64,000 nucleotides of DNA from NCBI GenBank assembly GCA_947489425.1, contig CANLDL010000002.1:744001-808000 (forward strand), given 5' to 3'. The position numbers and the translations under genes were made by a program. The DNA is from an uncultured Pseudomonadales bacterium (lineage in GTDB: Bacteria > Pseudomonadota > Gammaproteobacteria > Pseudomonadales > Cellvibrionaceae). Shown piece by piece: positions 1-8,794 of the stretch; positions within the stretch are counted from its first letter, which is position 1, and each line of letters starts with the position of its first letter. The notes beneath the pieces were generated by a model. The model ran no database searches. It was not told the origin of the DNA and worked only from the letters and a program-made list of their open reading frames with translations.

Positions 1-223
1 TGTAATCTAACTCCGACAACTTAACACGCTTACCAATCTCAATATTAAGAGGGGTATAAGTTAGATCACCACCAGGATCAATAAGACCTGCACGCCCATT
101 ATCAATTATCAAAAACTGATTAGCCTGAATGCCATAGCCCTCGACTAAGTGATTAAAAGAAATACACTGGTGTCCGTCGTGGTCATACAACACCGTTGCT
201 TCATTATCTTTTGTTATTGCCAT
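1..223 (-). CDS. MBL-fold (flavodiiron/ODP-like) protein, N-terminal part only
   Basis: This gene runs off the left edge; only the first 74 codons are visible. The start ATG follows a clear GAGAGGG ribosome site. The residues read ANQFLIIDNGRAGLIDPGGD (about 39-58), the strand-turn-strand that opens metallo-beta-lactamase folds of the oxygen-binding diiron (FprA/flavodiiron-like) type. The metal-binding HxHxDH motif would lie beyond the window, so the catalytic class cannot be verified. It is divergent from the ppk2 operon, with a 310-base shared intergenic region. That region holds an FNR-like box about 70 bases upstream of this gene, which would fit an oxygen- or NO-related role. Family assignment is by resemblance; the function is inference. 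Confidence 0.6.
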   Translation of the reverse strand, partial: MAITKDNEATVLYDHDGHQCISFNHLVEGYGIQANQFLIIDNGRAGLIDPGGDLTYTPLNIEIGKRVKLSELDY

Positions 224-291
224 AAACCCTCTCTACCGTTGAGCATATCCATATCCAGTGCCGCATGGTATGAGATTTTTTAAATTTTCAA

Positions 292-305
292 TTGATATAG
301 GTCAA
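292..305. promoter_or_regulatory. FNR/ANR-like box
   Basis: The sequence TTGATATAGGTCAA matches the FNR/ANR consensus TTGAT-N4-ATCAA at 9 of 10 defined positions. It lies 69 bases upstream of the MBL-fold gene start and about 230 bases upstream of ppk2, so the MBL-fold gene is the likelier target. One good match in A+T-rich DNA can arise by chance. Confidence 0.4.
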
Positions 306-314
306 GGTAGGCCG

Positions 315-330
315 GTTATTCGAGAATAAC
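315..330. repeat. Inverted repeat, operator-like
   Basis: GTTATTC-GA-GAATAAC has perfect 7-base arms with a 2-base centre. It sits between the MBL-fold gene and ppk2, ten bases from the FNR-like box. No T-run follows, so it does not look like a terminator; a repressor operator is possible. The binding protein is unknown. Confidence 0.45.
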
Positions 331-441
331 TCTTACAATAGAGTCACGATCTTGAGCGAAATAAAATACTGCATCATCTAATTGCACGATAGGTGCAAGC
401 AGCATACTTCCGCCTCCTTTTGCTCCTAGCACACACCCACT

Positions 442-475
442 CTGTCATAAAAGTTTAACAAGAGCGTCATATATT
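442..475 (+). promoter_or_regulatory. Pho-box-like promoter of the ppk2-nudix-gap-arsJ operon
   Basis: CTGTCAT (442-448), AAAA, GTTTAAC (453-459) matches the PhoB box (CTGTCAT-AWAW-CTGTCAY) at about 15 of 18 positions, with a perfect first half. A third repeat-like unit, GCGTCAT, follows at the same 11-base spacing (464-470). A TATATT -10 hexamer (470-475) begins exactly 10 bases after the 18-base box, which is the spacing of PhoB-activated promoters that lack a -35. It lies 58 bases before the ppk2 start. PhoB control is inferred from this architecture. Confidence 0.5.
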
Positions 476-533
476 AGGGTTTGTAGTGGATTATCTTTAG
501 AAGAAATAACCGCATATTGCCAAGACTAGAGCC

Positions 534-1400
534 ATGAAATTTAAAAAAGTCAGGAATATTGATACACCCTATACCGGAATCAGCGATGAAGATTACCAAA
601 TAGAAAAACGTCGTCTGCAAATCGAATTACTTCGTATCCAAAAGCGCATCAACCGAGAAGATAAAAAATTAGTTGTTGTATTTGAAGGCCGTGATGCTGC
701 CGGTAAGGGCTCAACTATTAAGCGCTTTACTGAAAACATGATTCCCTCGTGCCATAAAGTTATTGCCTTGGGCATCCCTACATCTAACGAGTCCAAAAAT
801 TGGTTTAGGCGCTATCAAAAGCATTTTCCTAAACCTGGGCAAATTGTTTTCTTTGATCGGTCCTGGTACACGCGTGCGATGATAGAGCCAACAATGGGCT
901 ATTGCACTCAGCAACAGTATAAATACTTTATGAAAAAAGTATTGAAGTGGGAACAAAATCATATTGATAACGACACGCTAATCATAAAATTTTATTTATC
1001 TATCGACCAAGAAACACAATTACTGCGCTTTGAAGATCGCCTGGACAACCCGCTAACTTATTGGAAATTTTCTAATAATGATTTACATGCACGCAAAAAG
1101 TGGGAAGTTTTCACACAATTTAAAGATCAAATGTTGGAGCGCACCTCTTCTGAAAAGTCGCCATGGATTGTTATTAACGCCAACAAAAAGAGAGAAGCAC
1201 GGCTAACGGCTATGTTACACGTTGTTAATTTGCTAGGGCGAGGAAAATTTGAAACACTCACAGGTGAAGACATTACTAAAACTTACAGCATTAAAGTAGG
1301 TGGGGTAAAATTTAGAGGATTAACCTACAGACAACTGTGCGTACTAGAAGAACTTAAAGAGCAAGAAGATCAATTTATTGATCTAGACGATAACACATAG
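534..1400 (+). CDS. ppk2: Polyphosphate kinase 2 (PPK2 family)
   Basis: PPK2 enzymes transfer phosphate between inorganic polyphosphate and nucleoside di- or monophosphates in the cytoplasm. The 288-residue protein is a one-domain PPK2 of usual length. It has a Walker A loop GRDAAGKGS at residues 52-60, a Walker B/lid segment IVFFDRSWYTR at 104-114, and the family's RFEDR and NPLTYWKFS segments near 165-180. It lacks the long PPK1 architecture. It is the first gene of a four-gene operon; the Nudix gene starts 12 bases after its stop. The Pho-box-like promoter at 442-475 would make it phosphate-starvation responsive. Family is certain; nucleotide preference (ADP, GDP or AMP) cannot be read from the sequence. 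Confidence 0.93.
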   Translation: MKFKKVRNIDTPYTGISDEDYQIEKRRLQIELLRIQKRINREDKKLVVVFEGRDAAGKGSTIKRFTENMIPSCHKVIALGIPTSNESKNWFRRYQKHFPKPGQIVFFDRSWYTRAMIEPTMGYCTQQQYKYFMKKVLKWEQNHIDNDTLIIKFYLSIDQETQLLRFEDRLDNPLTYWKFSNNDLHARKKWEVFTQFKDQMLERTSSEKSPWIVINANKKREARLTAMLHVVNLLGRGKFETLTGEDITKTYSIKVGGVKFRGLTYRQLCVLEELKEQEDQFIDLDDNT

Positions 1401-1412
1401 GCAGGCTTATTT

Positions 1413-1889
1413 ATGCAGAAAAACCCAATCCCAACCATGCAACAGACCTTAAATGTGCCTATTATCGAGTCGGCGGGAGGGTTAGTCTGCAACAAAAATC
1501 ATCACATTTTATTAATGTTTAAGCGCGGCAAGTGGGATATGCCTAAAGGGCGCATAGAAGAGAACACAGGGCCAGCAGAATCTGCACTGCGTGAAGTACA
1601 AGAAGAAACCGGTCTGAACAGAAACAAACTGACAATACAATCTGAACTTGTGCCCACATGGCATACCACCCGGCATCAAAATACCAAGTACCTTAAAAAA
1701 ACTCATTGGTATCTTATGGAGTACGATGGAGAAGATGACGATACTGCACCACAAGTTGAAGAAGGCATTATAGAGTGCCGCTGGATACACTTAAGTGATT
1801 TGCCACAGTACAGAGAATTATTGCGTGTACGCATCGACTACGTAATTGATTTTTGGCATCAAAACCTAGCCTATGTACCAAGGCCTTAA
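1413..1889 (+). CDS. Nudix hydrolase
   Basis: A 158-residue Nudix protein, the family that cleaves nucleoside diphosphates linked to other moieties (NDP-sugars, dinucleoside polyphosphates, diphosphoinositols). The Nudix box lies around residues 46-68 and retains the catalytic REVQEETG core. The conserved Glu of the GX5E part is Thr here (GRIEENT), an unusual change at a structural position. A conserved MPKGRIE lead-in suggests a dinucleoside-polyphosphate or diphosphoinositol-type specificity. It is sandwiched between ppk2 (12-base gap) and gap (32-base gap) in the same orientation, so a phosphate or nucleotide-recycling role in that operon is likely. The exact substrate is unknown. Confidence 0.85.
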   Translation: MQKNPIPTMQQTLNVPIIESAGGLVCNKNHHILLMFKRGKWDMPKGRIEENTGPAESALREVQEETGLNRNKLTIQSELVPTWHTTRHQNTKYLKKTHWYLMEYDGEDDDTAPQVEEGIIECRWIHLSDLPQYRELLRVRIDYVIDFWHQNLAYVPRP

Positions 1890-1921
1890 TAACTTAAAAG
1901 CGATTTTAAAAGGTGAATAAA

Positions 1922-2929
1922 ATGACGACAAAAATTGGCATTAATGGCTTTGGCCGCATAGGGCGTTTGAGTTTTCGAATTGCGTATCCTTGGGGCGATT
2001 TTGAATTTATAAAAATTAATGACCCTTCTGGCGATGCAGCAACACTTTCACACCTATTAAACTTTGATTCGGTCCATGGGCGTTGGGCTCACGATGCAAC
2101 GCACGATGAAAATAATATAATTATCAATGACAGCGCCATTGCCGTTACACAAAACAGCAGCATCGATCAGACCGATTGGTCAGACTGCGATCTGGTTATA
2201 GAAGCATCGGGAAAATTTAAAACAAAAGAGTCACTGCAAACATATTTTGATCAGGGTGTTAAACGCGTACTTGTCACTGCACCAATAAAAGAAGACGGTG
2301 TACCTAATATTGTTATGGGTGTTAATGAATCGATATATGAGCCCGAGCAACACCGTATTATTACAGCAGCCTCTTGCACAACAAACTGCCTTGCACCTGT
2401 AGTTAAAGTCATTCACGAAAAATTCGGTATTCGCCACGGCTCCATGACGACGATTCACGACATTACCAACACACAAACAATTCTCGATGCACCTCATAAA
2501 GACCTTCGCCGCGCGCGTGCCTGTGGCATGAGTTTAATTCCCACAACAACTGGCTCGGCCACCGCTATTACTCATATATTCCCCGAGCTAAAAGGAAAAT
2601 TAAATGGCCATGCCGTGCGCGTACCACTCGCCAATGCATCAATTACCGATTGTGTTTTTGAGCTTGAGCGCGCAACAACTGTAGAAGAAGTTAACCAATA
2701 TTTGCAAGAAGCATCGGAGACTTACCTCAACGGGGTTTTGGGTTACGAAGAGCGCCCACTGGTTTCCATTGATTACAAAACTGATCCTAGGTCGGGCATA
2801 GTCGATGCACTATCAACCATGGTCATTAACGACACCCAGTTAAAACTGTATGTTTGGTACGATAATGAATGGGGCTATTCAAACCGTACAGCAGAGCTTG
2901 CAAAATTATTGGTGAACAAAGGCCTATAA
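1922..2929 (+). CDS. gap: Type I glyceraldehyde-3-phosphate dehydrogenase, ArsJ-associated
   Basis: GAPDH oxidises glyceraldehyde 3-phosphate with NAD and phosphate; with arsenate it makes unstable 1-arseno-3-phosphoglycerate. The 335-residue protein has the Rossmann motif GINGFGRIG (residues 6-14), catalytic Cys152 in ASCTTN, and His179 in TTIHD. I chose the ATG at 1922 because AAAAGG sits 8 bases before it; an upstream GTG at 1913 overlaps that site. The arsJ gene begins 4 bases after the stop, the known gap-arsJ pairing of arsenate resistance. It is therefore likely the dedicated arsenate-handling GAPDH rather than the only glycolytic enzyme. Enzyme class is certain; the arsenate role is inferred from context. 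Confidence 0.93.
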   Translation: MTTKIGINGFGRIGRLSFRIAYPWGDFEFIKINDPSGDAATLSHLLNFDSVHGRWAHDATHDENNIIINDSAIAVTQNSSIDQTDWSDCDLVIEASGKFKTKESLQTYFDQGVKRVLVTAPIKEDGVPNIVMGVNESIYEPEQHRIITAASCTTNCLAPVVKVIHEKFGIRHGSMTTIHDITNTQTILDAPHKDLRRARACGMSLIPTTTGSATAITHIFPELKGKLNGHAVRVPLANASITDCVFELERATTVEEVNQYLQEASETYLNGVLGYEERPLVSIDYKTDPRSGIVDALSTMVINDTQLKLYVWYDNEWGYSNRTAELAKLLVNKGL

Positions 2930-2933
2930 AGCC

Positions 2934-4175
2934 ATGAAAAATACTGCAGAGCAAAGCCGCCAGATTCGCCAATATATGCTGATCACGGGTAACTATTGGT
3001 CTTTCACTCTGACCGATGGCGCTTTACGCATGCTTGTTGTACTGTATTTCTATCAGCTGGGTTACACCCCATTAGCTATCGCTTTTTTGTTTTTACTCTA
3101 CGAGGCCTTTGGCGTTGTTACTAACCTGATTGGCAGTTGGTTAGGCGCTCGCTTTGGCCTCAATAAGATTATGAATATTGGCCTACTACTGCAAATTATC
3201 GCACTGGCTTTATTATTAGTCCCTACCAGTTTTTTAAGTATTCCATGGGTTATGGCGGCACAGGCGCTATCAGGTATTGCCAAAGATCTTAATAAAATGA
3301 GCGCCAAAAGCTTTATTAAATTATTGGTACCCTCGAATCAAAACAGCCAGTTATTTAAGTGGGTTGCATTTTTAACAGGTTCTAAAAATGCGCTAAAAGG
3401 CTGTGGGTTTTTCTTAGGTGGTTTACTGTTATCGGGCTTTGGCTTTCGTGGTGCGATATTGATAATGGCGCTAGCCTTATTAATCGTTTGGATAATCAGT
3501 CTACTTAAATTAAAAGGCAGCCTTGGACAAAGCAAAAACAAACCAAAATTTAAAGCTATCTTTGCCAAAAGCTCATCCATCAATTATTTATCCGCCGCCA
3601 GAATGTTTTTATTTGGCGCACGCGATGTCTGGTTTGTGGTTGCCTTACCCGTATTTCTTTCCAGCCAGTTGCAGTGGTCACATACTTTTGTTGGCGGTTT
3701 TTTTGCCGTATGGGTAATTTTATACGGTATTGTTCAATCACTAACACCTAAATTAATTGGCAAAAAAAATCAGTCGAAGGCAAATGGCCGTACCGCCTTT
3801 GCAACAGCATTACCATTGGCAACTACACCCTTTTTAATTGCTCTAGGCATGTATTACAACTGGCCATTAGCTATAACTGTGGTTGGTGGCTTATTAATTT
3901 TTGGGGCTATATTTGCTATCAACTCTGCTCTGCATAGTTATCTTATTGTGCAATATGCATCGAGAGAAGATGTCGCGCTCGATGTAGGTTTTTACTATAT
4001 GGCTAATGCCATGGGGCGCTTAATAGGAACTGTGCTTTCTGGCTTGGCATTTCAATTATACGGCCTCGAAATATGCCTGCTTATCTCTGGTAGCTTTATT
4101 CTTGTTGCTGCAATTTTGTCTTTGCGTATTGACCAAGCTGCCGATAGAAATATCGAGAAAATTAGTACACACTAA
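2934..4175 (+). CDS. arsJ: ArsJ, MFS exporter of 1-arseno-3-phosphoglycerate
   Basis: ArsJ is an inner-membrane major-facilitator protein that exports the arsenate-glycerate ester made by GAPDH; the ester then hydrolyses outside, so the pair acts as an arsenate pump. The 413-residue protein is hydrophobic throughout with about 12 membrane segments. It shows the family's signature stretches ITGNYWSFTLTDGALRML (near residue 17) and AQALSGIAKDLNKMSAKS (near residue 110). It is the last gene of the ppk2 operon and is followed by a strong terminator. No arsR, arsC or arsB is visible nearby, which is unusual because ars genes are commonly under ArsR control. I am confident of the family from these signature stretches. 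Confidence 0.9.
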   Translation: MKNTAEQSRQIRQYMLITGNYWSFTLTDGALRMLVVLYFYQLGYTPLAIAFLFLLYEAFGVVTNLIGSWLGARFGLNKIMNIGLLLQIIALALLLVPTSFLSIPWVMAAQALSGIAKDLNKMSAKSFIKLLVPSNQNSQLFKWVAFLTGSKNALKGCGFFLGGLLLSGFGFRGAILIMALALLIVWIISLLKLKGSLGQSKNKPKFKAIFAKSSSINYLSAARMFLFGARDVWFVVALPVFLSSQLQWSHTFVGGFFAVWVILYGIVQSLTPKLIGKKNQSKANGRTAFATALPLATTPFLIALGMYYNWPLAITVVGGLLIFGAIFAINSALHSYLIVQYASREDVALDVGFYYMANAMGRLIGTVLSGLAFQLYGLEICLLISGSFILVAAILSLRIDQAADRNIEKISTH

Positions 4176-4213
4176 AGCTTGATCGCTTTGTATATAATTT
4201 TTAGCTCGAAATA

Positions 4214-4244
4214 AAAAAGCCAAACATAGACTGTTTGGCTTTTT
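4214..4244. terminator. Bidirectional intrinsic terminator between arsJ and the chemoreceptor gene
   Basis: The stem AGCCAAACA/TGTTTGGCT (4218-4226 and 4232-4240) has a 5-base loop, a run of A before it and a run of T after it. It would stop transcription from both convergent genes. Confidence 0.85.
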
Positions 4245-4269
4245 GTAGAAAACACTTTCTTAAAAAAAC

Positions 4270-5925
4270 TTACACTCTGAATTGTTGAACCAAGTGGACT
4301 AGCTCGCTAGCTTGACTCTCCAGAGATGATGCAGTCTCTTTATTTTTTTCCGTTGCCTCGGCTGCCTTTTCAGATTCGGCGAGAATCTGCGTCAGGTTTG
4401 TATTAATGTTTTCTCCAACCTGACTCTGCTCTTTTGCCGAGCTGGCAATTTGTGCATTCATAGTATTTATAGAACTCACTGCAGTCGCAATATCATCCAA
4501 ACAGTCACCTGCACTAACAGAGTGCCCAACGGTTTCTTCGCCAACGGATTTACTAGATAGCATGACATTAACGGCTTCTTCCGAGCCTTTTTGCAAGCGC
4601 TCGATCATCTCTTGAATTTCTTGGGTACTATCTTGCGTGCGGCTAGCCAAGGTACGCACCTCATCGGCAACGACTGCAAAGCCTCGCCCTTGCTCACCAG
4701 CACGAGCTGCCTCAATCGCTGCATTAAGCGCTAGCAAGTTGGTTTGCTCTGCTATGCTGCGAATAACATCAAGTACCGTAACAATATCGCCGACATTGCC
4801 TTTTAAATCATTAATGACACTGGAGGCTTTATCGACTTCGCTCACCAATAACTTAACAGACTCGATGCCTTTAGAGACAACCTCTTTAGCACTAGAGCAA
4901 CTGGTATTCGCTTCATTGGCAGAATTAGCGGCCTCTACCGCATTATCAGAAACCTCTTGCGCAGAGCTAGACATCTGATTCATAGCCGTTGTCACCATAT
5001 CTGTTTGCCCTCGCTGCGCACTTACCGAGCTAGCAATTTGTGTCGATAACTCGTGACTGCTCCCAGCAGAGACAGTAACTGCCTCAACGGTACCTGATGT
5101 TTTCTTCACTAGCGTATGAATCTGTTCGATAAAGGCATTAAAACCTCTCGCTAAATCACTAAGTTCATCATTGCTCGTCATATCTAAACGCTGGGTTAAG
5201 TCACCGTCTTTATTGGCGAAATCATGCAATCGATCGGTTAAATGGCGTAAAGGCTTCGTTATACTGTTTGTTAGAGCCAAACTCAGCGCAATTAAAATAG
5301 CCACAATAACAGCAGAAACCAATATCGTAGAAATAATCGTGGCTTTTATCTGCTCTAATTGCTCTGTCTCTAATTTAGCAATACTGGTATCAATATCATC
5401 GATATAAAAGCCGGTACCGAGCATCCACTTTAGCTCAGGGATCCAAATCGAGTAACTGAGCTTCATGAATTGACCTTCTTGATTCAGCTTTGGCCAATCA
5501 TATATAACGTAGTCTCCGCCGTTTTTAGCCCCTTTAATCAAATCTTGAATAAATGGAATACCGTTTTTGGACTTTAAACCCCATAGGTTTTTGCCTATGA
5601 GCGATGCCTTTGCATGAGAGGTAACAACACCATCACCAGAGTAGGCAAAGAAGTAGCCGTTTTCACCAAAGCGTAAGTTATTTAGGCGCTCAATAACTTT
5701 ATCCGTTGGCTGTTCGCTGACTAACAGGTCTTTAACACCCGTATAGGCGAGGTCCGTGTAGTGTTTTAACTCCTTCTTTTTGGCTTGCATTAAGCTATCG
5801 CGGGTTGCTTCAATATTTTTATCGGAGTGAGCTGTGAGCTCTAAAACACTCATCGTTGTTAATATAATTGCACTGACCAGCACGGTAGTAATGGATAGTG
5901 CTAAAATTTTGGTTTTAATCTTCAT
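4270..5925 (-). CDS. Methyl-accepting chemotaxis protein with a Cache sensor
   Basis: A transmembrane chemoreceptor that signals to CheA/CheW. In order it has: an N-terminal membrane segment (about 7-30); a periplasmic single-Cache-type domain (about 35-190, with [14 protein letters not shown] and the [13 protein letters not shown] end); a second membrane segment (about 190-215); HAMP; and a cytoplasmic coiled coil. The conserved signalling tip [20 protein letters not shown] is near residue 400. I placed the start at the second ATG (5925), with GGGA 6 bases upstream. An ATG four codons earlier (5937) lacks a ribosome site. The ligand is unknown; Cache domains of this type often bind small carboxylates. 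It stands alone, not in a che operon. Confidence 0.9.
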   Translation of the reverse strand: MKIKTKILALSITTVLVSAIILTTMSVLELTAHSDKNIEATRDSLMQAKKKELKHYTDLAYTGVKDLLVSEQPTDKVIERLNNLRFGENGYFFAYSGDGVVTSHAKASLIGKNLWGLKSKNGIPFIQDLIKGAKNGGDYVIYDWPKLNQEGQFMKLSYSIWIPELKWMLGTGFYIDDIDTSIAKLETEQLEQIKATIISTILVSAVIVAILIALSLALTNSITKPLRHLTDRLHDFANKDGDLTQRLDMTSNDELSDLARGFNAFIEQIHTLVKKTSGTVEAVTVSAGSSHELSTQIASSVSAQRGQTDMVTTAMNQMSSSAQEVSDNAVEAANSANEANTSCSSAKEVVSKGIESVKLLVSEVDKASSVINDLKGNVGDIVTVLDVIRSIAEQTNLLALNAAIEAARAGEQGRGFAVVADEVRTLASRTQDSTQEIQEMIERLQKGSEEAVNVMLSSKSVGEETVGHSVSAGDCLDDIATAVSSINTMNAQIASSAKEQSQVGENINTNLTQILAESEKAAEATEKNKETASSLESQASELVHLVQQFRV

Positions 5926-6142
5926 CAAAAATCCCATTTAAAATTGGCATACCTTAAGTGTAGCCAAGGAACGCGGAAAAGCAGAAAAAAATAAGAATTA
6001 TCAGTAAATAGATGCCAACTCTAAATAAAAAGTTTGATAGAAGAAAATACAAAGTCGTGAGGATAGTGGATGCGAGTCTAGAAGGGCGCTGATAAAGCCG
6101 AAATTAACAGCTAATCACTTAACTTGGGAACTTTAACCCTAC

Positions 6143-6171
6143 AAAAAAGCCCCGCACAATGGCGAGGCTTT
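6143..6171 (-). terminator. Intrinsic terminator after typA
   Basis: On the minus strand AAGCCTCGC, a 6-base loop and GCGGGGCTT (one G-T pair) form a stem followed by a T-run. It lies about 25 bases beyond the typA stop. Confidence 0.8.
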
Positions 6172-6195
6172 ATAGGTAAACTAAAAAGAGGGAAA

Positions 6196-8004
6196 TTATT
6201 TTTTCGCGCGTTTACGCTCGTTTTCAGTCAATAGCTTTTTACGAATACGAATAGACTCTGGCGTCACTTCAACTAGCTCATCGTCTTCGATAAACTCAAG
6301 CGCTTGCTCAAGGGTATGCTTAATAGGTGGCGACAATGTTAACGCCTCATCGGTACCCGATGCACGGACGTTAGTTAGCTGCTTACCTTTAATGGGGTTA
6401 ACTGCAAGGTCATTATCGCGCGAGTGAATACCAATAACTTGGCCTTCATAAACATCGATCGCGTGACCTAAAAACAAGCGACCACGGCTTTGTAGGTTAA
6501 ACAGTGCATAAGCGGCGGTTTTACCTTTGAGCATACTGACAAGTACGCCGTTTTGGCGTGATTTAACTTCGCCATCTTTAACAGGGCCGTAGTGGTCAAA
6601 CACACTAGTCATAATACCCGAGCCCGATGTCATGGTCATAAACAAACCACGGAAACCAATCAAACCACGAGAAGGCACGATAAACTCTAATTTAACGCGA
6701 CCTTTACCGTCTGGCTCCATATTGGTTAACTCGGCTTTACGCAAACCAAACTCTTCCATTACCGAGCCTTGGTGCTGCTCTTCAACATCAATCACTACCT
6801 GCTCAAAAGGCTCGTGAATTTCGCCATCAACCTCGCGTTGCACCACTTCAGGGCGCGACACACCCATTTCAAAGCCTTCGCGACGCATAGTCTCGATCAG
6901 TACAGAAAGGTGCAACTCACCACGGCCAGACACTTTAAATTTATCAGGGCTATCACCAGTCGCAACACGTAGCGCAACATTGTGAATCAATTCTTGCTCT
7001 AGGCGCTCACGAATATTACGCGAAGTAACAAATTTGCCTTCTTTACCTGCAAAAGGAGAGTCATTAACACTAAAAGTCATGCTCACGGTTGGCTCATCAA
7101 CGGTTAAAGCAGGTAACGCCTCAACATGGTCTGGGTCGCATAATGTATCCGAGATACTCAGGCCATCGATGCCATTAATACAGACGATATCACCGGCTTT
7201 GGCCTCTTCAACGTCAACTCGATCAAGGCCAAGGTAGCCTTTAACATTAAGCACTTTACCTTTACGCTCTTTACCATCAGAGGAATGAATAATGACCTGC
7301 TGATTGGGCTTCATACGACCTCGAACGATACGGCCAATACCGATAACACCAACATAGCTGTCGTAATCGAGTGCCGAGATCTGCATTTGCAAGGTACCGT
7401 TTGGGTCAACTTCTGGTGCCGGCACTTTTTCGGTAATCATTTCAAACAATGGCGACATATCCTCGGCAAGGTCGTCGGCATCAAGGCCAGCAATACCATT
7501 AAGCGCCGAAGCAAAGATAATAGGGAAGTCCAATTGCTCGTCAGTGGCACCAAGGCGGTCGAATAGATCAAATACCTGATCCACAACCCAGTCAGGACGT
7601 GCACCTGGACGATCAACCTTGTTCACAACAACAATGGGCTTTAAACCACGTTCAAAAGCCTTAGACGTCACAAAACGCGTTTGCGGCATCGGGCCGTCCA
7701 CAGCATCGACCAACAGTAGAACGGAGTCGACCATTGATAATACGCGTTCAACCTCACCACCAAAGTCGGCGTGTCCCGGTGTGTCTACAATATTAATGTG
7801 ATAGTCATTCCACTCAATGGCAGTGTTTTTAGCAAGAATCGTAATGCCGCGCTCTTTTTCTTGATCGTTAGAGTCCATTACTCGCTCAGCACCCTGATCT
7901 TTGCGATCAAGCGTACCTGATTGACTTAAAAGTTTATCAACCAAGGTAGTTTTACCGTGGTCAACGTGCGCGATAATGGCGATATTACGTAGTTTTTCAA
8001 TCAC
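6196..8004 (-). CDS. typA: Translational GTPase TypA/BipA
   Basis: TypA is a ribosome-binding GTPase of the elongation-factor family, needed for stress and cold adaptation and for ribosome assembly. The 602-residue protein has G1 AHVDHGKT (12-19), G3 DTPGHADF (74-81) and G4 NKVD (128-131). Domain II, EF-G-like domains III and V and the TypA-specific C-terminal domain follow; length is normal. The start codon is GTG: the N-terminus reads [10 protein letters not shown] exactly as in other TypA proteins. The bases just upstream (GGGCCCTCCCT) offer no purine-rich ribosome site. A terminator follows the gene. Identification is firm. Confidence 0.97.
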   Translation of the reverse strand: MIEKLRNIAIIAHVDHGKTTLVDKLLSQSGTLDRKDQGAERVMDSNDQEKERGITILAKNTAIEWNDYHINIVDTPGHADFGGEVERVLSMVDSVLLLVDAVDGPMPQTRFVTSKAFERGLKPIVVVNKVDRPGARPDWVVDQVFDLFDRLGATDEQLDFPIIFASALNGIAGLDADDLAEDMSPLFEMITEKVPAPEVDPNGTLQMQISALDYDSYVGVIGIGRIVRGRMKPNQQVIIHSSDGKERKGKVLNVKGYLGLDRVDVEEAKAGDIVCINGIDGLSISDTLCDPDHVEALPALTVDEPTVSMTFSVNDSPFAGKEGKFVTSRNIRERLEQELIHNVALRVATGDSPDKFKVSGRGELHLSVLIETMRREGFEMGVSRPEVVQREVDGEIHEPFEQVVIDVEEQHQGSVMEEFGLRKAELTNMEPDGKGRVKLEFIVPSRGLIGFRGLFMTMTSGSGIMTSVFDHYGPVKDGEVKSRQNGVLVSMLKGKTAAYALFNLQSRGRLFLGHAIDVYEGQVIGIHSRDNDLAVNPIKGKQLTNVRASGTDEALTLSPPIKHTLEQALEFIEDDELVEVTPESIRIRKKLLTENERKRAKK

Positions 8005-8164
8005 AGGGAGGGCCCAACTAGAGATGAGTGGATTTTTAAAGGCGCGAATTATACGGGGGAAACACCCTAACTCCTACTGTTATTTGGTTATTCGCGCAAC
8101 TAAGCCCTAATTTAGCGTACTTTTATGCTGTTTTAATGACAAAGGCGATAATAAACACCCAACA

Positions 8165-8668
8165 TTACTTAAATCCAAAGGGATTACCATCAGTTTTTCG
8201 GCTTGCCTTAGCAGGCGGCGGCGTTAATCGAATGATACCTGTTTCGCTGACATCGCCATCGTTATAGATATAGCAGCGATACATTATATCTTTAGTGCCA
8301 CTTTTGCGATTCTCATCGCGATAAACACTGACATTATAAAAAAGCTTATAGCCACCATATTCATCATCATAACGACTCGATAAGTGATTAAGTGTCGAGG
8401 ACTGCAAGACTTTATTGTATTTATCTTTAACTTTTTGATCACACACAAGCTTGGCATCCAACATGGAACTCAACCCCTTAGCTTTACCAGTACCTGAAAA
8501 AGTAAGATTGGTGCGAAAGGTTGTCTCGGACGTAAGAAAGGCCGTTAACGCAATAGTAATGAGCACAACCACCACCAGTGCTATGATAAGTATCTGCCAA
8601 AATAACTTTTGTTTTGGGTCTGACTGCTGGTTTTTTAGTTTTTTCTTTACTTGCTTGGCCATAGCCAT
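8165..8668 (-). CDS. Hypothetical single-span membrane protein
   Basis: I do not recognise this 167-residue protein. It has a Lys/Gln-rich cytoplasmic N-terminus, one membrane helix at about 24-46 (a long Ile/Val/Leu run), then a roughly 120-residue extracytoplasmic part. That part has two Cys residues (near 75 and 131) which could form a disulphide, and ends in a Pro/Lys-rich tail. The topology resembles a bitopic periplasmic protein. It lies 160 bases upstream of typA in the same orientation. A second in-frame ATG two codons later is an alternative start. Likely real because of coherent topology and lack of a better frame. Confidence 0.65.
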   Translation of the reverse strand: MAMAKQVKKKLKNQQSDPKQKLFWQILIIALVVVVLITIALTAFLTSETTFRTNLTFSGTGKAKGLSSMLDAKLVCDQKVKDKYNKVLQSSTLNHLSSRYDDEYGGYKLFYNVSVYRDENRKSGTKDIMYRCYIYNDGDVSETGIIRLTPPPAKASRKTDGNPFGFK

Positions 8669-8794
8669 CTATCACTTTTGTCGTTACTTATGGATTACTC
8701 TTTATAAAAGTGTAGATGTAGAACGATTATTTAGCCGAAATATTGCCAAAATAATTAAAGAATCTCTAACTAATCTCAGACAACTATAGATTCT

